Origin: JBFLXN01 sp040755715 [NCBI: Candidatus Edwardsbacteria bacterium]
GTDB taxonomy: Bacteria > Edwardsbacteria > AC1 > JBFLXN01
Assembly: GCA_040755715.1 (NCBI GenBank)
Contig: JBFLXN010000069.1
Coordinates: 1-12,979 of the forward strand
Direction of reading: 5' to 3'
Length of the DNA stretch: 12,979 nt
Position numbers and translations under genes: made by a program
Shown: piece by piece, positions 1 through 7,187 of the stretch
Layout of the letters: each line of letters starts with the position of its first letter
Numbering within the stretch: position 1 is the first letter of the stretch
Notes under the pieces: generated by a model
Database searches by the model: none
Seen by the model: only the letters and a program-made list of their open reading frames with translations
What the model was told of the DNA's origin: nothing

Positions 1-50
1 CCGACTTTGTCGGGGAGAGGGGGAAACAGGGGGGAGTGGGTCTCTTTCAA

Positions 51-70
51 CCCCGACCTAAAGGTCGGGG
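51..70. repeat. Short GC-rich palindrome (CCCCGACCT / AGGTCGGGG)
   Basis: Two 9-base arms, 51-59 and 62-70, are perfect reverse complements around a 2-base loop. At the left edge, 1-13 forms a second small hairpin (CCGAC, loop TTT, GTCGG), probably cut by the window end. Neither is followed by a T-run on either strand, so they do not look like intrinsic terminators. No gene is visible in 1-166. I read these as dispersed short palindromes. Confidence 0.6.
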
Positions 71-166
71 CTATTAAAAAACAACTTATTTCCTAAAAAT
101 AAAGGCCTCATCCTGTCAAAAATTAATACGACATAGCTACTAGAAAGTTTGGAAAAGCAAAGTATA

Positions 167-1351
167 ATGATGATTACTTTCCGTCTTTTGCCTTTTCTGA
201 TTGGTTCCTCTGGTCTTCTTTGTCCCCAGATTCTTCAAACTCAGACACCACTTTCTGTGCCTGCTGAGACAACCAGCATAACCATAATCGCAGTGGGTGA
301 CATCATCCCCCATCAATCCTTACTTAACGCTGGCTTTAGGGCTGACTCTAATAAGTATAATTTTGATTCATTCTTTGAACCAGTAGCTTCATTTATTGAG
401 AAAGCGGATATTGCTGTTGGCAATTTAGAAACTACACTGGCTGGCGAAGAAAACGGAAGTTATACGGGCTATCCTCTGTTTAACAGTCCGGAAGCATTGG
501 CCGCTTCTCTAAAGAAAGCCAGCTTTGATATTCTTTTCACTGCTAATAATCATTCTTTAGATAGAGGTGCCGTAGGAGTGAAAAAGACCCTTGACTATCT
601 TGACCATTTTCAGTTGAAACATACTGGAACTGCACGTTCAGTAGAGGAACAAAGCACTCCTTTTCTAATAGAAGTAAATGGAATTAAATTCGCCTTTTTA
701 GCTTACACTACTCTGCTTAATGAAACAAAACTTCTAACCAAAGAAGATTTTCTAGTCAATCTGTTCAGTGAAGACAAACTGAAAGAAGCGATTAAACGCT
801 CTCAGAAAGTGGGTGCAGATTTTATAGTCGTCGCTATTCACTGGGGTGAAGAATACACCCTTTATCCTTCTTCAGCCCAGAGAAAATTAGCAAAGCAAAT
901 TATTTCCTGGGGCGCAAACCTTATCTTGGGAACACATCCCCATGTCCTACAACCAGCAGAAAAGATAGTTCTCAAGAATACCTCAGGAGACACATTGCAT
1001 CAGGGATGGGTTTTTTATTCACTCGGAAATTTTCTTTCCGGTCAGAGGAAAAAATATAGAGATGAGGGAATAATTCTAAAAATAACATTAAAAAAGGATT
1101 CGTCTATAGGCAGAATCTTGTGGGATAAAATTGGCTACATCCCTACCTGGGTTCAGTCAGGTAAAAACCAAGATGCTAAACGATATTATCGTATTCTTTC
1201 TGTAGAAAAGGCTTTGAAAGATTATCAAAATGAGGCAGATAGTTTATTGGCAAAGCAAGATTATAAAAGACTAAAGGAAATCTGGCAGGAAATGCCGCAA
1301 AAGATGAAAGCGATTGAACGATGTTCAATAAAAGATGAAACCACGAATTGA
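167..1351 (+). CDS. CapA/PgsA-family metallophosphatase-fold protein, probably exported
   Basis: A CapA (PGA_cap) family protein, related to the poly-gamma-glutamate capsule proteins CapA/YwtB, with a calcineurin-like fold. Numbered from the ATG at 167, it has GD at 44-45 with His49, GNLE at 85-88, NNHSLDRG at 127-134, HWGEE at 225-229 and GTHPHVLQ at 255-262; these are the usual metal- and phosphate-site blocks. The first 25 or so residues are hydrophobic and end before a polar stretch, suggesting a signal peptide; the cysteine in GLLC is not a canonical lipobox. The frame extends to a TTG at 149, but ATG 167 (or 170) has a purine-rich GGAAAAG about 10 nt upstream and gives a better signal peptide. 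No other capsule genes are nearby, so a poly-glutamate role is not supported; many homologues are uncharacterised. The last few codons and the stop lie inside a palindromic element. Confidence 0.88.
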   Translation: MMITFRLLPFLIGSSGLLCPQILQTQTPLSVPAETTSITIIAVGDIIPHQSLLNAGFRADSNKYNFDSFFEPVASFIEKADIAVGNLETTLAGEENGSYTGYPLFNSPEALAASLKKASFDILFTANNHSLDRGAVGVKKTLDYLDHFQLKHTGTARSVEEQSTPFLIEVNGIKFAFLAYTTLLNETKLLTKEDFLVNLFSEDKLKEAIKRSQKVGADFIVVAIHWGEEYTLYPSSAQRKLAKQIISWGANLILGTHPHVLQPAEKIVLKNTSGDTLHQGWVFYSLGNFLSGQRKKYRDEGIILKITLKKDSSIGRILWDKIGYIPTWVQSGKNQDAKRYYRILSVEKALKDYQNEADSLLAKQDYKRLKEIWQEMPQKMKAIERCSIKDETTN

Positions 1352-1519
1352 CCCAAATTTAAGAATTAGAAATTGATGGAAATAAGAAAATAGAAATTTG
1401 TAGAAATTGATAGAAACTGATAGAAATTCATAGAAACCAGATAGGTTTCAATAAATTTCCACAAGTTTCAACAAATTTCTATAAGTTTCTCTTAGATCTA
1501 TTCGTGTCTATTCATGGTT
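1339..1519. repeat. Large nested palindromic element built of about 11-nt units, covering the capA-like 3' end
   Basis: The outer arms are AACCACGAATTGAC at 1339-1352 and the reverse complement of AACCATGAATAGAC at 1506-1519, pairing at all but two positions. Inside, the left half repeats TAGAAAYTGA-like units with about 10-11 nt spacing (1367-1438) and the right half carries their complements (1444-1493). The centre is a perfect hairpin: GAAACC 1433-1438, loop AGATA, GGTTTC 1444-1449. The element starts inside the last codons of the upstream gene, supplies its TGA stop, and ends 11 nt before the thiL ATG, so it fills the whole gap. Transcribed, it could fold into a long stem. It contains no ORF of its own. 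Confidence 0.8.
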
Positions 1520-1530
1520 AATATATAACT

Positions 1531-2565
1531 ATGCAACTCCATAAACTTGGTGAATTCGGATTGATTGAAAGAATCCGAAAAAAATTTAAGAAGGCTCGCT
1601 CCTCTAAAAGAATATTGGTAGGAATCGGTGATGACACAGCAATCATCAGCCCTCATATTGATAAATTAGTTCTTTTAACTATTGATACAATGGTTGAAGG
1701 GCTCCATTTTGACCTCTCTTATATGACCTTTGCTGACATTGGATGGAAACTGATGGCTTCTAATTTGAGTGACATTGCCGCCATGGGAGGAATCCCGGTT
1801 TGTGCCTTGATTTCCTTAGCTGTGCCATCAAGTTATGAAGTAAAATGGATTGATGAGTTGTATAAAGGAATAGAAAAAATTAGCCGAAGATTTAATGTCA
1901 GTTTAGTGGGTGGTGATACTGTTTCTTCCTCTTTGTTGGTTGTCTCTTTGAGTCTTTATGGCGAAATAGATAGAAAAAAATTTAGCCTGCGTTCAGGAGC
2001 GAAGGTAGGTGACCTTATTTTTGTCACCGGAAATTTGGGAGGCTCTGAAGCTGGAAGACTTGTGTTAAAACATAATCTCCCATTGGGGGGGGAAGTTTTA
2101 GCCGAAGTCAAAAGTAAACATCTCCATCCCATTCCTCGAATAGACAAAGCTAAAATGCTTTTGAAAAATGTGAGAATTCATTCAATGATTGACATTTCTG
2201 ATGGGTTGGCTTCAGAAATAAATCATATTGCTGAGGAAAGTAAGGTAGGTGCACTAATTTATGAAGACAAAATTCCAATTTCAAAATCAACCCAAAAGGT
2301 CGCTGAAAAACTGGGAGATAAAGCAATTAACTATGCCCTTTATGGAGGAGAAGACTATGAACTACTTTTCACTTTGTCTCAAGGAGAGCAAAAAAAGGTT
2401 AAGAATTTAACAAATCGCATACCCATCGGCGAGATAATTGAAAGGAAAAAAGGAGTGTTATTGATAGATAGAAATGGATATAAACATCGTCTAAAAGCAA
2501 AAGGGTATGAACATTTTAAGAATACGATTTCAGCGATAAAAAGGACGAGGACAGCGATGTCTTAA
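1531..2565 (+). CDS. thiL: Thiamine-monophosphate kinase
   Basis: ThiL phosphorylates thiamine monophosphate to thiamine diphosphate using ATP, the last step of cofactor synthesis, in the cytoplasm. Family blocks appear in order: LGEFGLIERI at 6-15, GDD at 33-35, the IDTMVEGLHFD block from 51, NLSDIAAMGG at 78-87, GGDT at 127-130, TGNLGGSEAG at 166-175, DISDGL at 221-226 and YGGEDYELLF at 271-280. The 344 residues compare with about 325 in E. coli; the excess includes a C-terminal tail (331-344) encoded by the left half of a palindromic repeat. The start at 1531 puts the LGEFG motif at the expected position. No Shine-Dalgarno sequence is visible, because the preceding bases are the end of another repeat. 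No other thiamine genes are adjacent. Confidence 0.95.
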   Translation: MQLHKLGEFGLIERIRKKFKKARSSKRILVGIGDDTAIISPHIDKLVLLTIDTMVEGLHFDLSYMTFADIGWKLMASNLSDIAAMGGIPVCALISLAVPSSYEVKWIDELYKGIEKISRRFNVSLVGGDTVSSSLLVVSLSLYGEIDRKKFSLRSGAKVGDLIFVTGNLGGSEAGRLVLKHNLPLGGEVLAEVKSKHLHPIPRIDKAKMLLKNVRIHSMIDISDGLASEINHIAEESKVGALIYEDKIPISKSTQKVAEKLGDKAINYALYGGEDYELLFTLSQGEQKKVKNLTNRIPIGEIIERKKGVLLIDRNGYKHRLKAKGYEHFKNTISAIKRTRTAMS

Positions 2566-2604
2566 TCACCGTAATCGTTGGTTTTTATCGCCGTAATCAT
2601 TATT
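2521..2604. repeat. Palindromic element over the thiL stop codon
   Basis: An imperfect nested inverted repeat. CGATTTCAGCGATAAAAAGG on the left pairs with the GGTTTTTATCGCCGTAATC region on the right; inside, ACAGCGAT pairs with ATCACCGT around the thiL stop. The word ATCRCCGTAATC occurs twice in the right half. The left half is translated as the last residues of ThiL; the right half is the thiL-glnA spacer and ends just before the glnA ribosome binding site. Confidence 0.7.
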
Positions 2605-2607
2605 TTT

Positions 2608-2616
2608 AGGAGGAAG
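2608..2616 (+). promoter_or_regulatory. Strong Shine-Dalgarno sequence for glnA
   Basis: AGGAGGAAG ends one base before the ATG at 2618. It is by far the best ribosome binding site on the plus strand of this window; the other plus-strand genes have weak or no recognisable sites. Confidence 0.8.
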
Positions 2617-2617
2617 A

Positions 2618-4012
2618 ATGAATTACAAAAACCTATTATCTTTAGCAAAAGTAAAGAAAGCAGATTTTCTTGACATAAAGTTTGTTGACTTAATTGGACG
2701 CTGGCATCATATAACTTTACCTATCACTCAATTGGGACAAAAACTTTTCAGTGAAGGGGTAGGCATAGATGGCTCAAGTGTTAGCGGTTTTAGTAAGGTA
2801 AAAGCCGGCGATATGATTCTCATTCCGGCTCCTGAAACGGCGTTTTTTGACCCCTTCTTTTCCGAATCAACAATTTCTATGATTGGAGATGTAATTGAGA
2901 TTGAAGTCAAAAGAGAGGGTTTTTCAAGAGACCCCCGCTGGGTAGCTCAAAAAGCCGAAAAATTCTTGCAAAAGACTAAAATTGCCGAAAAAAGTCTTTG
3001 GGGACCAGAATTTGAATTTTATCTCTTTGATAAAGTCCGTTACGGAGAGAGTGAAAAGCAAAGTTATTATTTTGGGGAAGCTAAAGAATCAGAAGGAGAA
3101 AATTTAGGTTACCAAATTGGACACAAAGGTGGCTATCATATTGCTCCTCCACAAGACCAGACTTATAATCTCAGAACAACGATGTGCAAAATCCTCAAAG
3201 AGTGCGGAGTTCCAGTCAAATACCATCACCACGAAGTAGGCGGCGCAGGACAGGAAGAAATAGAAGTAATGTTTGATACCCTCACCAAAATGGCTGACCG
3301 TTCAATGTTGACTAAATATGTCATCAAAAATACGGCGGTGGCGGCAGGAAAGAGTGTAACCTTTATGCCCAAACCACTCTTTAATGAACCTGGAAATGGA
3401 ATGCATGTCCATCAATATTTAGCCAGAAAAGGTCGGTCTATATTCTATGATGCCAGAAGACCTGCTCACTTAAGCGAAGTGGCTCAATGGTATCTGGGGG
3501 GACTTTTAACCCATGCCCCGGCGCTTCTGGCCTTTACTAACCCGAGCACAAATTCTTATAAAAGGCTCATTCCTGGCTTTGAGGCCCCAGTGCGTCTGGC
3601 TTATTCAGTAGGCAATCGCACCGCCGCTATTCGGATTCCCGGCTATATCACTGAGCCAACCTGTATGCGTGTTGAATTTAGACCACCTGATGCTACTGCT
3701 AATCCCTATTTAGCCTTTGCGGCAATGTTGATGGCTGGTTTGGATGGGATAAAAAGAAAGATTGACCCTGGCGAACCTTTTGATAAAGATATCTTCTCAC
3801 TCTCAGAAAAAGATTTAAAAGAGATTCCAATGCTACCAACATCTTTAGAGCAGGCACTTGATGCCTTAGAGAAAGACCATCAATTTCTTAAAAGAGACGA
3901 AGTATTTACCGACGATTTACTGGAAACCTGGATTAAATTAAAGAGAATAGAAACAGAAGAATTGCGGCTGAGACCTCATCCTTACGAATTTCACCTCTAT
4001 TATGCACAATGA
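2618..4012 (+). CDS. glnA: Glutamine synthetase, type I
   Basis: Makes glutamine from glutamate, ammonia and ATP; type I enzymes are cytoplasmic dodecamers. At 464 residues it is close to the E. coli length (469) and aligns to the end (HPYEFHLYYAQ against HPVEFELYYSV). Visible active-site blocks are GPEFEFYLFD, HHHEVGGAGQEE (metal/ammonia-site Glu), GNGMHVH (nucleotide/metal His), NSYKRLIPGFEAP, NRTAAIRIP and RVEFRPPDATANPY. The region between FEFYLFD and HKGGY is long, as in the GSI-beta group. The residue aligned with the adenylylated Tyr397 of E. coli is Phe393 (DKDIFSL against DKNLYDL), so control by adenylylation should be absent. No PII or GlnE gene is nearby. An AGGAGGAAG site fixes the start. 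Confidence 0.97.
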   Translation: MNYKNLLSLAKVKKADFLDIKFVDLIGRWHHITLPITQLGQKLFSEGVGIDGSSVSGFSKVKAGDMILIPAPETAFFDPFFSESTISMIGDVIEIEVKREGFSRDPRWVAQKAEKFLQKTKIAEKSLWGPEFEFYLFDKVRYGESEKQSYYFGEAKESEGENLGYQIGHKGGYHIAPPQDQTYNLRTTMCKILKECGVPVKYHHHEVGGAGQEEIEVMFDTLTKMADRSMLTKYVIKNTAVAAGKSVTFMPKPLFNEPGNGMHVHQYLARKGRSIFYDARRPAHLSEVAQWYLGGLLTHAPALLAFTNPSTNSYKRLIPGFEAPVRLAYSVGNRTAAIRIPGYITEPTCMRVEFRPPDATANPYLAFAAMLMAGLDGIKRKIDPGEPFDKDIFSLSEKDLKEIPMLPTSLEQALDALEKDHQFLKRDEVFTDDLLETWIKLKRIETEELRLRPHPYEFHLYYAQ

Positions 4013-4052
4013 AAGTGGTTGAATGGTTATGATTTGCTAATTACCAAGAGAT

Positions 4053-5057
4053 ATGACTGAAATTGAGAACCCCAAAATAAATAAAAGAGCAATTAATCTT
4101 TTCACCATCTTTGACCACCTCTTTCTTCTCCGTCCGATTCTTTTAATTCCGGTGTGGAGTTTTCTCTTAATTGGTTATTATCACAGCTTGACAGTTCAGA
4201 AATTTCCCCAAAAGGTCGGGGTCTTTCCAAGTGTGCCACATTTTTTGCCCTCAAAGGAAATTTTGCTCACCTTAATTTTTTACAGTGCTCTGATGGGCTC
4301 AATTTACATCTTGAATCAGATTTACGATTTAGAAACTGACCGGTTAAATAAAAAATTATTCCTCTTAGTTGATGGTTATGTCAAACCTTCTGCAGCTAAG
4401 GCAGAGTTTTTTATTTTAGCTGTTCTTTCCCTTATTGCCTCCTTTTTCCTTTTTCCTTTTTCCTTTTTCCTTTTTATTTGTCTTTCACTTCTTCTGGGAA
4501 TTCTCTATTCACTTCCGCCTTTTAAATTCAAATCTCGTCCGATTCTTGATTTGCTTTCCAATGCCTTGGGATATGGTGGAGTCGCTTTTATGATTGGCTG
4601 GCTTAGTCTCAGTAAGTTTTCTTGGGGGGGGCTAATTAGCAGTATTCCTTACATATTTGCTGTGGGCGGGGTTTATGCTCAAACTACTTTACCCGATATA
4701 GAAGGTGACCGCCTCTCAAAAAACATTACCACTGGTGTTTGGCTTGGATTCAAGAAAACGGCTTTCTTGGCCATGGCTTTGATTGGTCTCTCATTCTTCT
4801 TTAGCCTCCTTTTAGAGGATAAGCTATGTCTTCTGGCTTCCGGACTTTCCTTTCCTCTCTTCGTTTTAGCCTTTCTTCGTCAGAACCTCAAAATGGTGAT
4901 GATTTCCTATCAGGTAGGTGGAATAATTTTAGTCTTGGCTATTTGTTTTATCTTTCCTTATTTTTTACTTTTACTCATCTTGACTTTCTTAGCCCTCAAG
5001 TGGTATTATAAATTAAGACTCAATATGAATTACCCTAGCTTAGCTGACCGGGGATAG
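4053..5057 (+). CDS. UbiA-family membrane prenyltransferase
   Basis: An integral membrane prenyltransferase of the UbiA superfamily, 334 residues with about eight or nine hydrophobic segments. The two Asp-rich diphosphate/Mg sites are present: N88-Q-I-Y-D92-L-E-T-D96 and D215-I-E-G-D219. Family members attach polyprenyl chains to quinone precursors, chlorophyllide, heme, or (in archaea and some FCB bacteria) geranylgeranylglyceryl phosphate. The gene lies just upstream of a geranylgeranyl-reductase homologue, which favours a geranylgeranyl or related substrate, but this is inference. The region after the first motif (NKKLFLLVDGYVKP) lacks the RP-L-P-G signature common in quinone and archaeal enzymes. 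Residues 130-141 are encoded by a heptanucleotide repeat, giving a Phe-rich membrane segment. It ends with TAG, followed seven codons later by TAA. Confidence 0.88.
   Translation: MTEIENPKINKRAINLFTIFDHLFLLRPILLIPVWSFLLIGYYHSLTVQKFPQKVGVFPSVPHFLPSKEILLTLIFYSALMGSIYILNQIYDLETDRLNKKLFLLVDGYVKPSAAKAEFFILAVLSLIASFFLFPFSFFLFICLSLLLGILYSLPPFKFKSRPILDLLSNALGYGGVAFMIGWLSLSKFSWGGLISSIPYIFAVGGVYAQTTLPDIEGDRLSKNITTGVWLGFKKTAFLAMALIGLSFFFSLLLEDKLCLLASGLSFPLFVLAFLRQNLKMVMISYQVGGIILVLAICFIFPYFLLLLILTFLALKWYYKLRLNMNYPSLADRG
4441..4475 (+). repeat. (CCTTTTT)x5 heptanucleotide tandem repeat inside the UbiA gene
   Basis: Five exact tandem copies of CCTTTTT. In frame they encode part of a transmembrane helix with a seven-residue period (SFFLFPF, then SFFLF). 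Because the unit length is not a multiple of three, gain or loss of one copy would shift the frame near residue 130-141 and remove the second catalytic motif. Confidence 0.85.
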
Positions 5058-5076
5058 ATGCCACACAATAAATAAT

Positions 5077-5214
5077 TACCACGAAAACACGAAACGATAA
5101 TATGCTGATAAGCTTATACGCTGATACGGAATGAAAAACTTTTATACATATCAGCATATCACCGTGTCCCCGAATTAATGCTGGGTTTTCCTAACATTTC
5201 GTGCTTTCGTGGTT
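5077..5214. repeat. Nested palindromic element between the UbiA and reductase genes
   Basis: The outer arms, 5078-5094 (ACCACGAAAACACGAAA) and 5197-5213 (TTTCGTGCTTTCGTGGT), pair at 16 of 17 positions. Inner arms ATATGCTGATA at 5100-5110 and TATCAGCATAT at 5149-5159 are perfect complements. The left outer arm is itself a direct repeat of CACGAAA with an 8-nt step. The element fills most of the 169-nt spacer. The GTG at 5209, a possible upstream start for the next gene, lies in its right arm and is therefore unlikely to be the true start. Confidence 0.8.
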
Positions 5215-5226
5215 CCATATCTTAAA

Positions 5227-6408
5227 ATGCATAATTATTACGATGTGATTGTCATTGGTGCAGGACCGGCAGGCTCTCTGGCCGCTAAAACCATTGCAGA
5301 AGCTGGAATTTCTGTCTGCTTAGTAGAGAGAAAAAAAGTAATTGGGGCACCTCTGCATTGCGCTGAAGGAATCAGTCAAGAAAGTCTACCTAGATTCATT
5401 GAACCTGATAAACGCTGGATTTCAGCTAGAATAAATGGAGCAAAATTATACACTCCAGACAATACAGAAGTAAATGTTTCCTGGCCAAAAGTGGGGTATG
5501 TATTGAATCGCAAGATTTTTGACCAGGAATTGGCTCAAAGAGCCCTTTTAGCCGGTGCAGAAATTTCTCTTGAGACACAGGCAGTTGGCTTACGGAAAGG
5601 AGATAAGAATTTAGAAGTGAAATTAGACCGCAAAGGAGAAAAACTCAGTGTCAAAACACAATTGGTGATTGGCGCTGATGGAATTGAATCTGTAGTGGGA
5701 AAATGGGCAGGTATCAAGACGACTTTGAATTTGTCTGATTTACATTCTTGCGCTCAATATCTTTTAGATAACATAGAAATTGAATCGGATAAAGTTATTT
5801 TCTTTGTCGGGAGAGAAATTGCTCCTGGTGGATATGCCTGGGTTTTTCCAAAAGGCAAAGGAACTGCTAATGTGGGATTAGGAATCGTAGGAACAGAGGT
5901 AATCTCAAAAAAACCGATAGAATATTTGAAAGAATTTGTGAACACTAAATTCCCGAAAGGAAAAATCCTGGAAGTTGTAGCGGGCGGGACACCGGCCAGT
6001 AATGCTCCACATCCATTAGTGGCTGATGGTCTATTATTAGTGGGTGACGCAGGCAGATTGACAGACCCACTCTCCGGGGCTGGAATCGCCAATGCCCTTA
6101 TTTCAGGAGAAATGGCGGGAAAAGTAGCGATTGAAGCGTTACGAAAGAAAAACACCAGCAAAAATGTGCTCAGCAAATATGAGAAAGGGTGGCGAAAAAC
6201 AGAAGGGAAAGAATTGAAATTCCATGCGGCGGTGCGAAAGGTCTTCTTAAAACTCAAAGATGAAGAGATGAATCTAATAGGTAAATTGATTGTTAATTTA
6301 TTAAAAGATAAAGATCCTTCCAAGATAAATCCCGTTGATTTTTGTAAAGCAGTCATCCGTTCAGACCCAAAGATTTTGCTTCTCGGAAAACATCTATTAC
6401 GGTGCTAA
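5227..6408 (+). CDS. Geranylgeranyl-reductase-family FAD-dependent oxidoreductase
   Basis: A flavoprotein of the GGR/PHBH group, 393 residues from ATG 5227. It has the N-terminal Rossmann motif IGAGPAG (10-16) with the ribose-binding Glu35, the GGR-type block GAPLHCAEGIS with Cys45, the substrate-site signature PGGYAWVFP (200-208), and the second FAD motif GDAGRLTDPLSGAGI from 273. Family members saturate geranylgeranyl double bonds in archaeal ether lipids, in chlorophyll/tocopherol precursors, or in menaquinone side chains. The preceding gene is a UbiA prenyltransferase, so the pair may attach and then reduce a prenyl chain. The frame could start at GTG 5209, but that lies in a repeat arm; ATG 5227 directly precedes the NYYDVIVIGAG strand. 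No Shine-Dalgarno sequence is seen. Substrate is unresolved. Confidence 0.9.
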   Translation: MHNYYDVIVIGAGPAGSLAAKTIAEAGISVCLVERKKVIGAPLHCAEGISQESLPRFIEPDKRWISARINGAKLYTPDNTEVNVSWPKVGYVLNRKIFDQELAQRALLAGAEISLETQAVGLRKGDKNLEVKLDRKGEKLSVKTQLVIGADGIESVVGKWAGIKTTLNLSDLHSCAQYLLDNIEIESDKVIFFVGREIAPGGYAWVFPKGKGTANVGLGIVGTEVISKKPIEYLKEFVNTKFPKGKILEVVAGGTPASNAPHPLVADGLLLVGDAGRLTDPLSGAGIANALISGEMAGKVAIEALRKKNTSKNVLSKYEKGWRKTEGKELKFHAAVRKVFLKLKDEEMNLIGKLIVNLLKDKDPSKINPVDFCKAVIRSDPKILLLGKHLLRC

Positions 6409-6427
6409 AAAGCCAAAAATGATCGTT

Positions 6428-7176
6428 TTATCTACTTTTCCCCCGATAAATCGGAGGGCTTACGGATGCGAGACTCTGACTTGCGGACAAATAAACCCCA
6501 GCTATAATCAATGCACCGCCTGCAATTTCGTAAACTGTGGGCTTCTGATGCAATAACAAAAAAGCCAAAATTGATGCTCCCACCGGCTCAGTGATAATTA
6601 ACATGGCTATCTGCGATGTCGGCAGATACTTTAGTCCACAATTAAAAGAGCTATGACCCAAAACCTGGGGCCCCAAGGCCAGCAAGAAAAAATAGAAAAA
6701 GGTAGTCCGACCAAAACCAGAAGATTCCCAAAATTGGCCGTTCCACCAACAAAAGCTGACCTACCACCTATTAACACTCCTCCGACGAGCACTAATACTA
6801 TGGCCAAAAGGAGCCTCTTCCCAACTCTTTCTCTTAAAAACACCCAGCCCAGAATGCCCACGAATAGAGGGTTCACCGTTACAAAAACTACTGAGCTGAC
6901 CACAGATGTGTAATTCAACGAATAAATCCAAAGTCCGAAATGAAGACTCAAAAAGACCCCAGCGATGACAGTCCATAGAAGATCTGACCCACAAATACCT
7001 TTGAGTGGTCTTTTTAATGCCAGTACCGGCCAGAGCAATATGCTAGAGATGGCCAATCTGAAGAAGGCAATGGCCAAAGGCGGAGCCTGACAGGCCTTAA
7101 TGATGATGGCGGCAAATGATATAGATACCATTCCCGCCATCAATACCGGCCAGAGATAAGGTGGTTTATTTGTCAT
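6428..7176 (-). pseudogene. EamA/DMT-family transporter, frameshifted and internally deleted
   Basis: Two reading frames together make one drug/metabolite-transporter (EamA) protein. The first, from ATG 7176, gives the N-terminal EamA half (residues 1 to about 160), including FFRLAISSILLWP and the NYTSVVSSVVFVTVNPLFVGILGWVFLRERVG segment written here in outline. It then runs out of frame to a stop at 6631-6633. The second half (LGHSS, GLKYLP, then the ITEPVGA segment) continues one frame over to the TAA at 6428. The shift falls near the five-base A-run at 6696-6700, consistent with loss of one base. About 50 residues normally found between the first and second helices of the C-terminal half also seem absent, so this looks like real decay and not only a base-calling error. 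It starts 11 nt after the metH stop, in the same orientation. The convergent plus-strand gene ends 19 nt away. Confidence 0.75.
6440..6458. repeat. Short palindrome in the EamA gene tail
   Basis: CCGAT (6443-6447) and ATCGG (6450-6454) are perfect complements, extended imperfectly by C-runs and G-runs to about 19 bp. It encodes the last residues of the EamA remnant (SPPIYRGKSR). It is followed by no convincing T-run, so I do not call it a terminator. Confidence 0.45.
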
Positions 7177-7187
7177 CTTAAGAAGTT

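Noticed and set aside
51-75. Rho-independent terminator at the left edge
   Set aside because: The stem is strong, but no T-run follows it on either strand.
1360-1495. CRISPR-like array of regularly spaced short repeats
   Set aside because: Units are about 11 nt with no unique spacers, and they switch orientation at a central hairpin; this is a palindrome, not a CRISPR array.
5754-6356. A 200-codon open frame on the minus strand opposite the reductase gene
   Set aside because: The plus strand there encodes the conserved FAD-binding protein; the antisense sequence shows no recognisable family and is a shadow frame.
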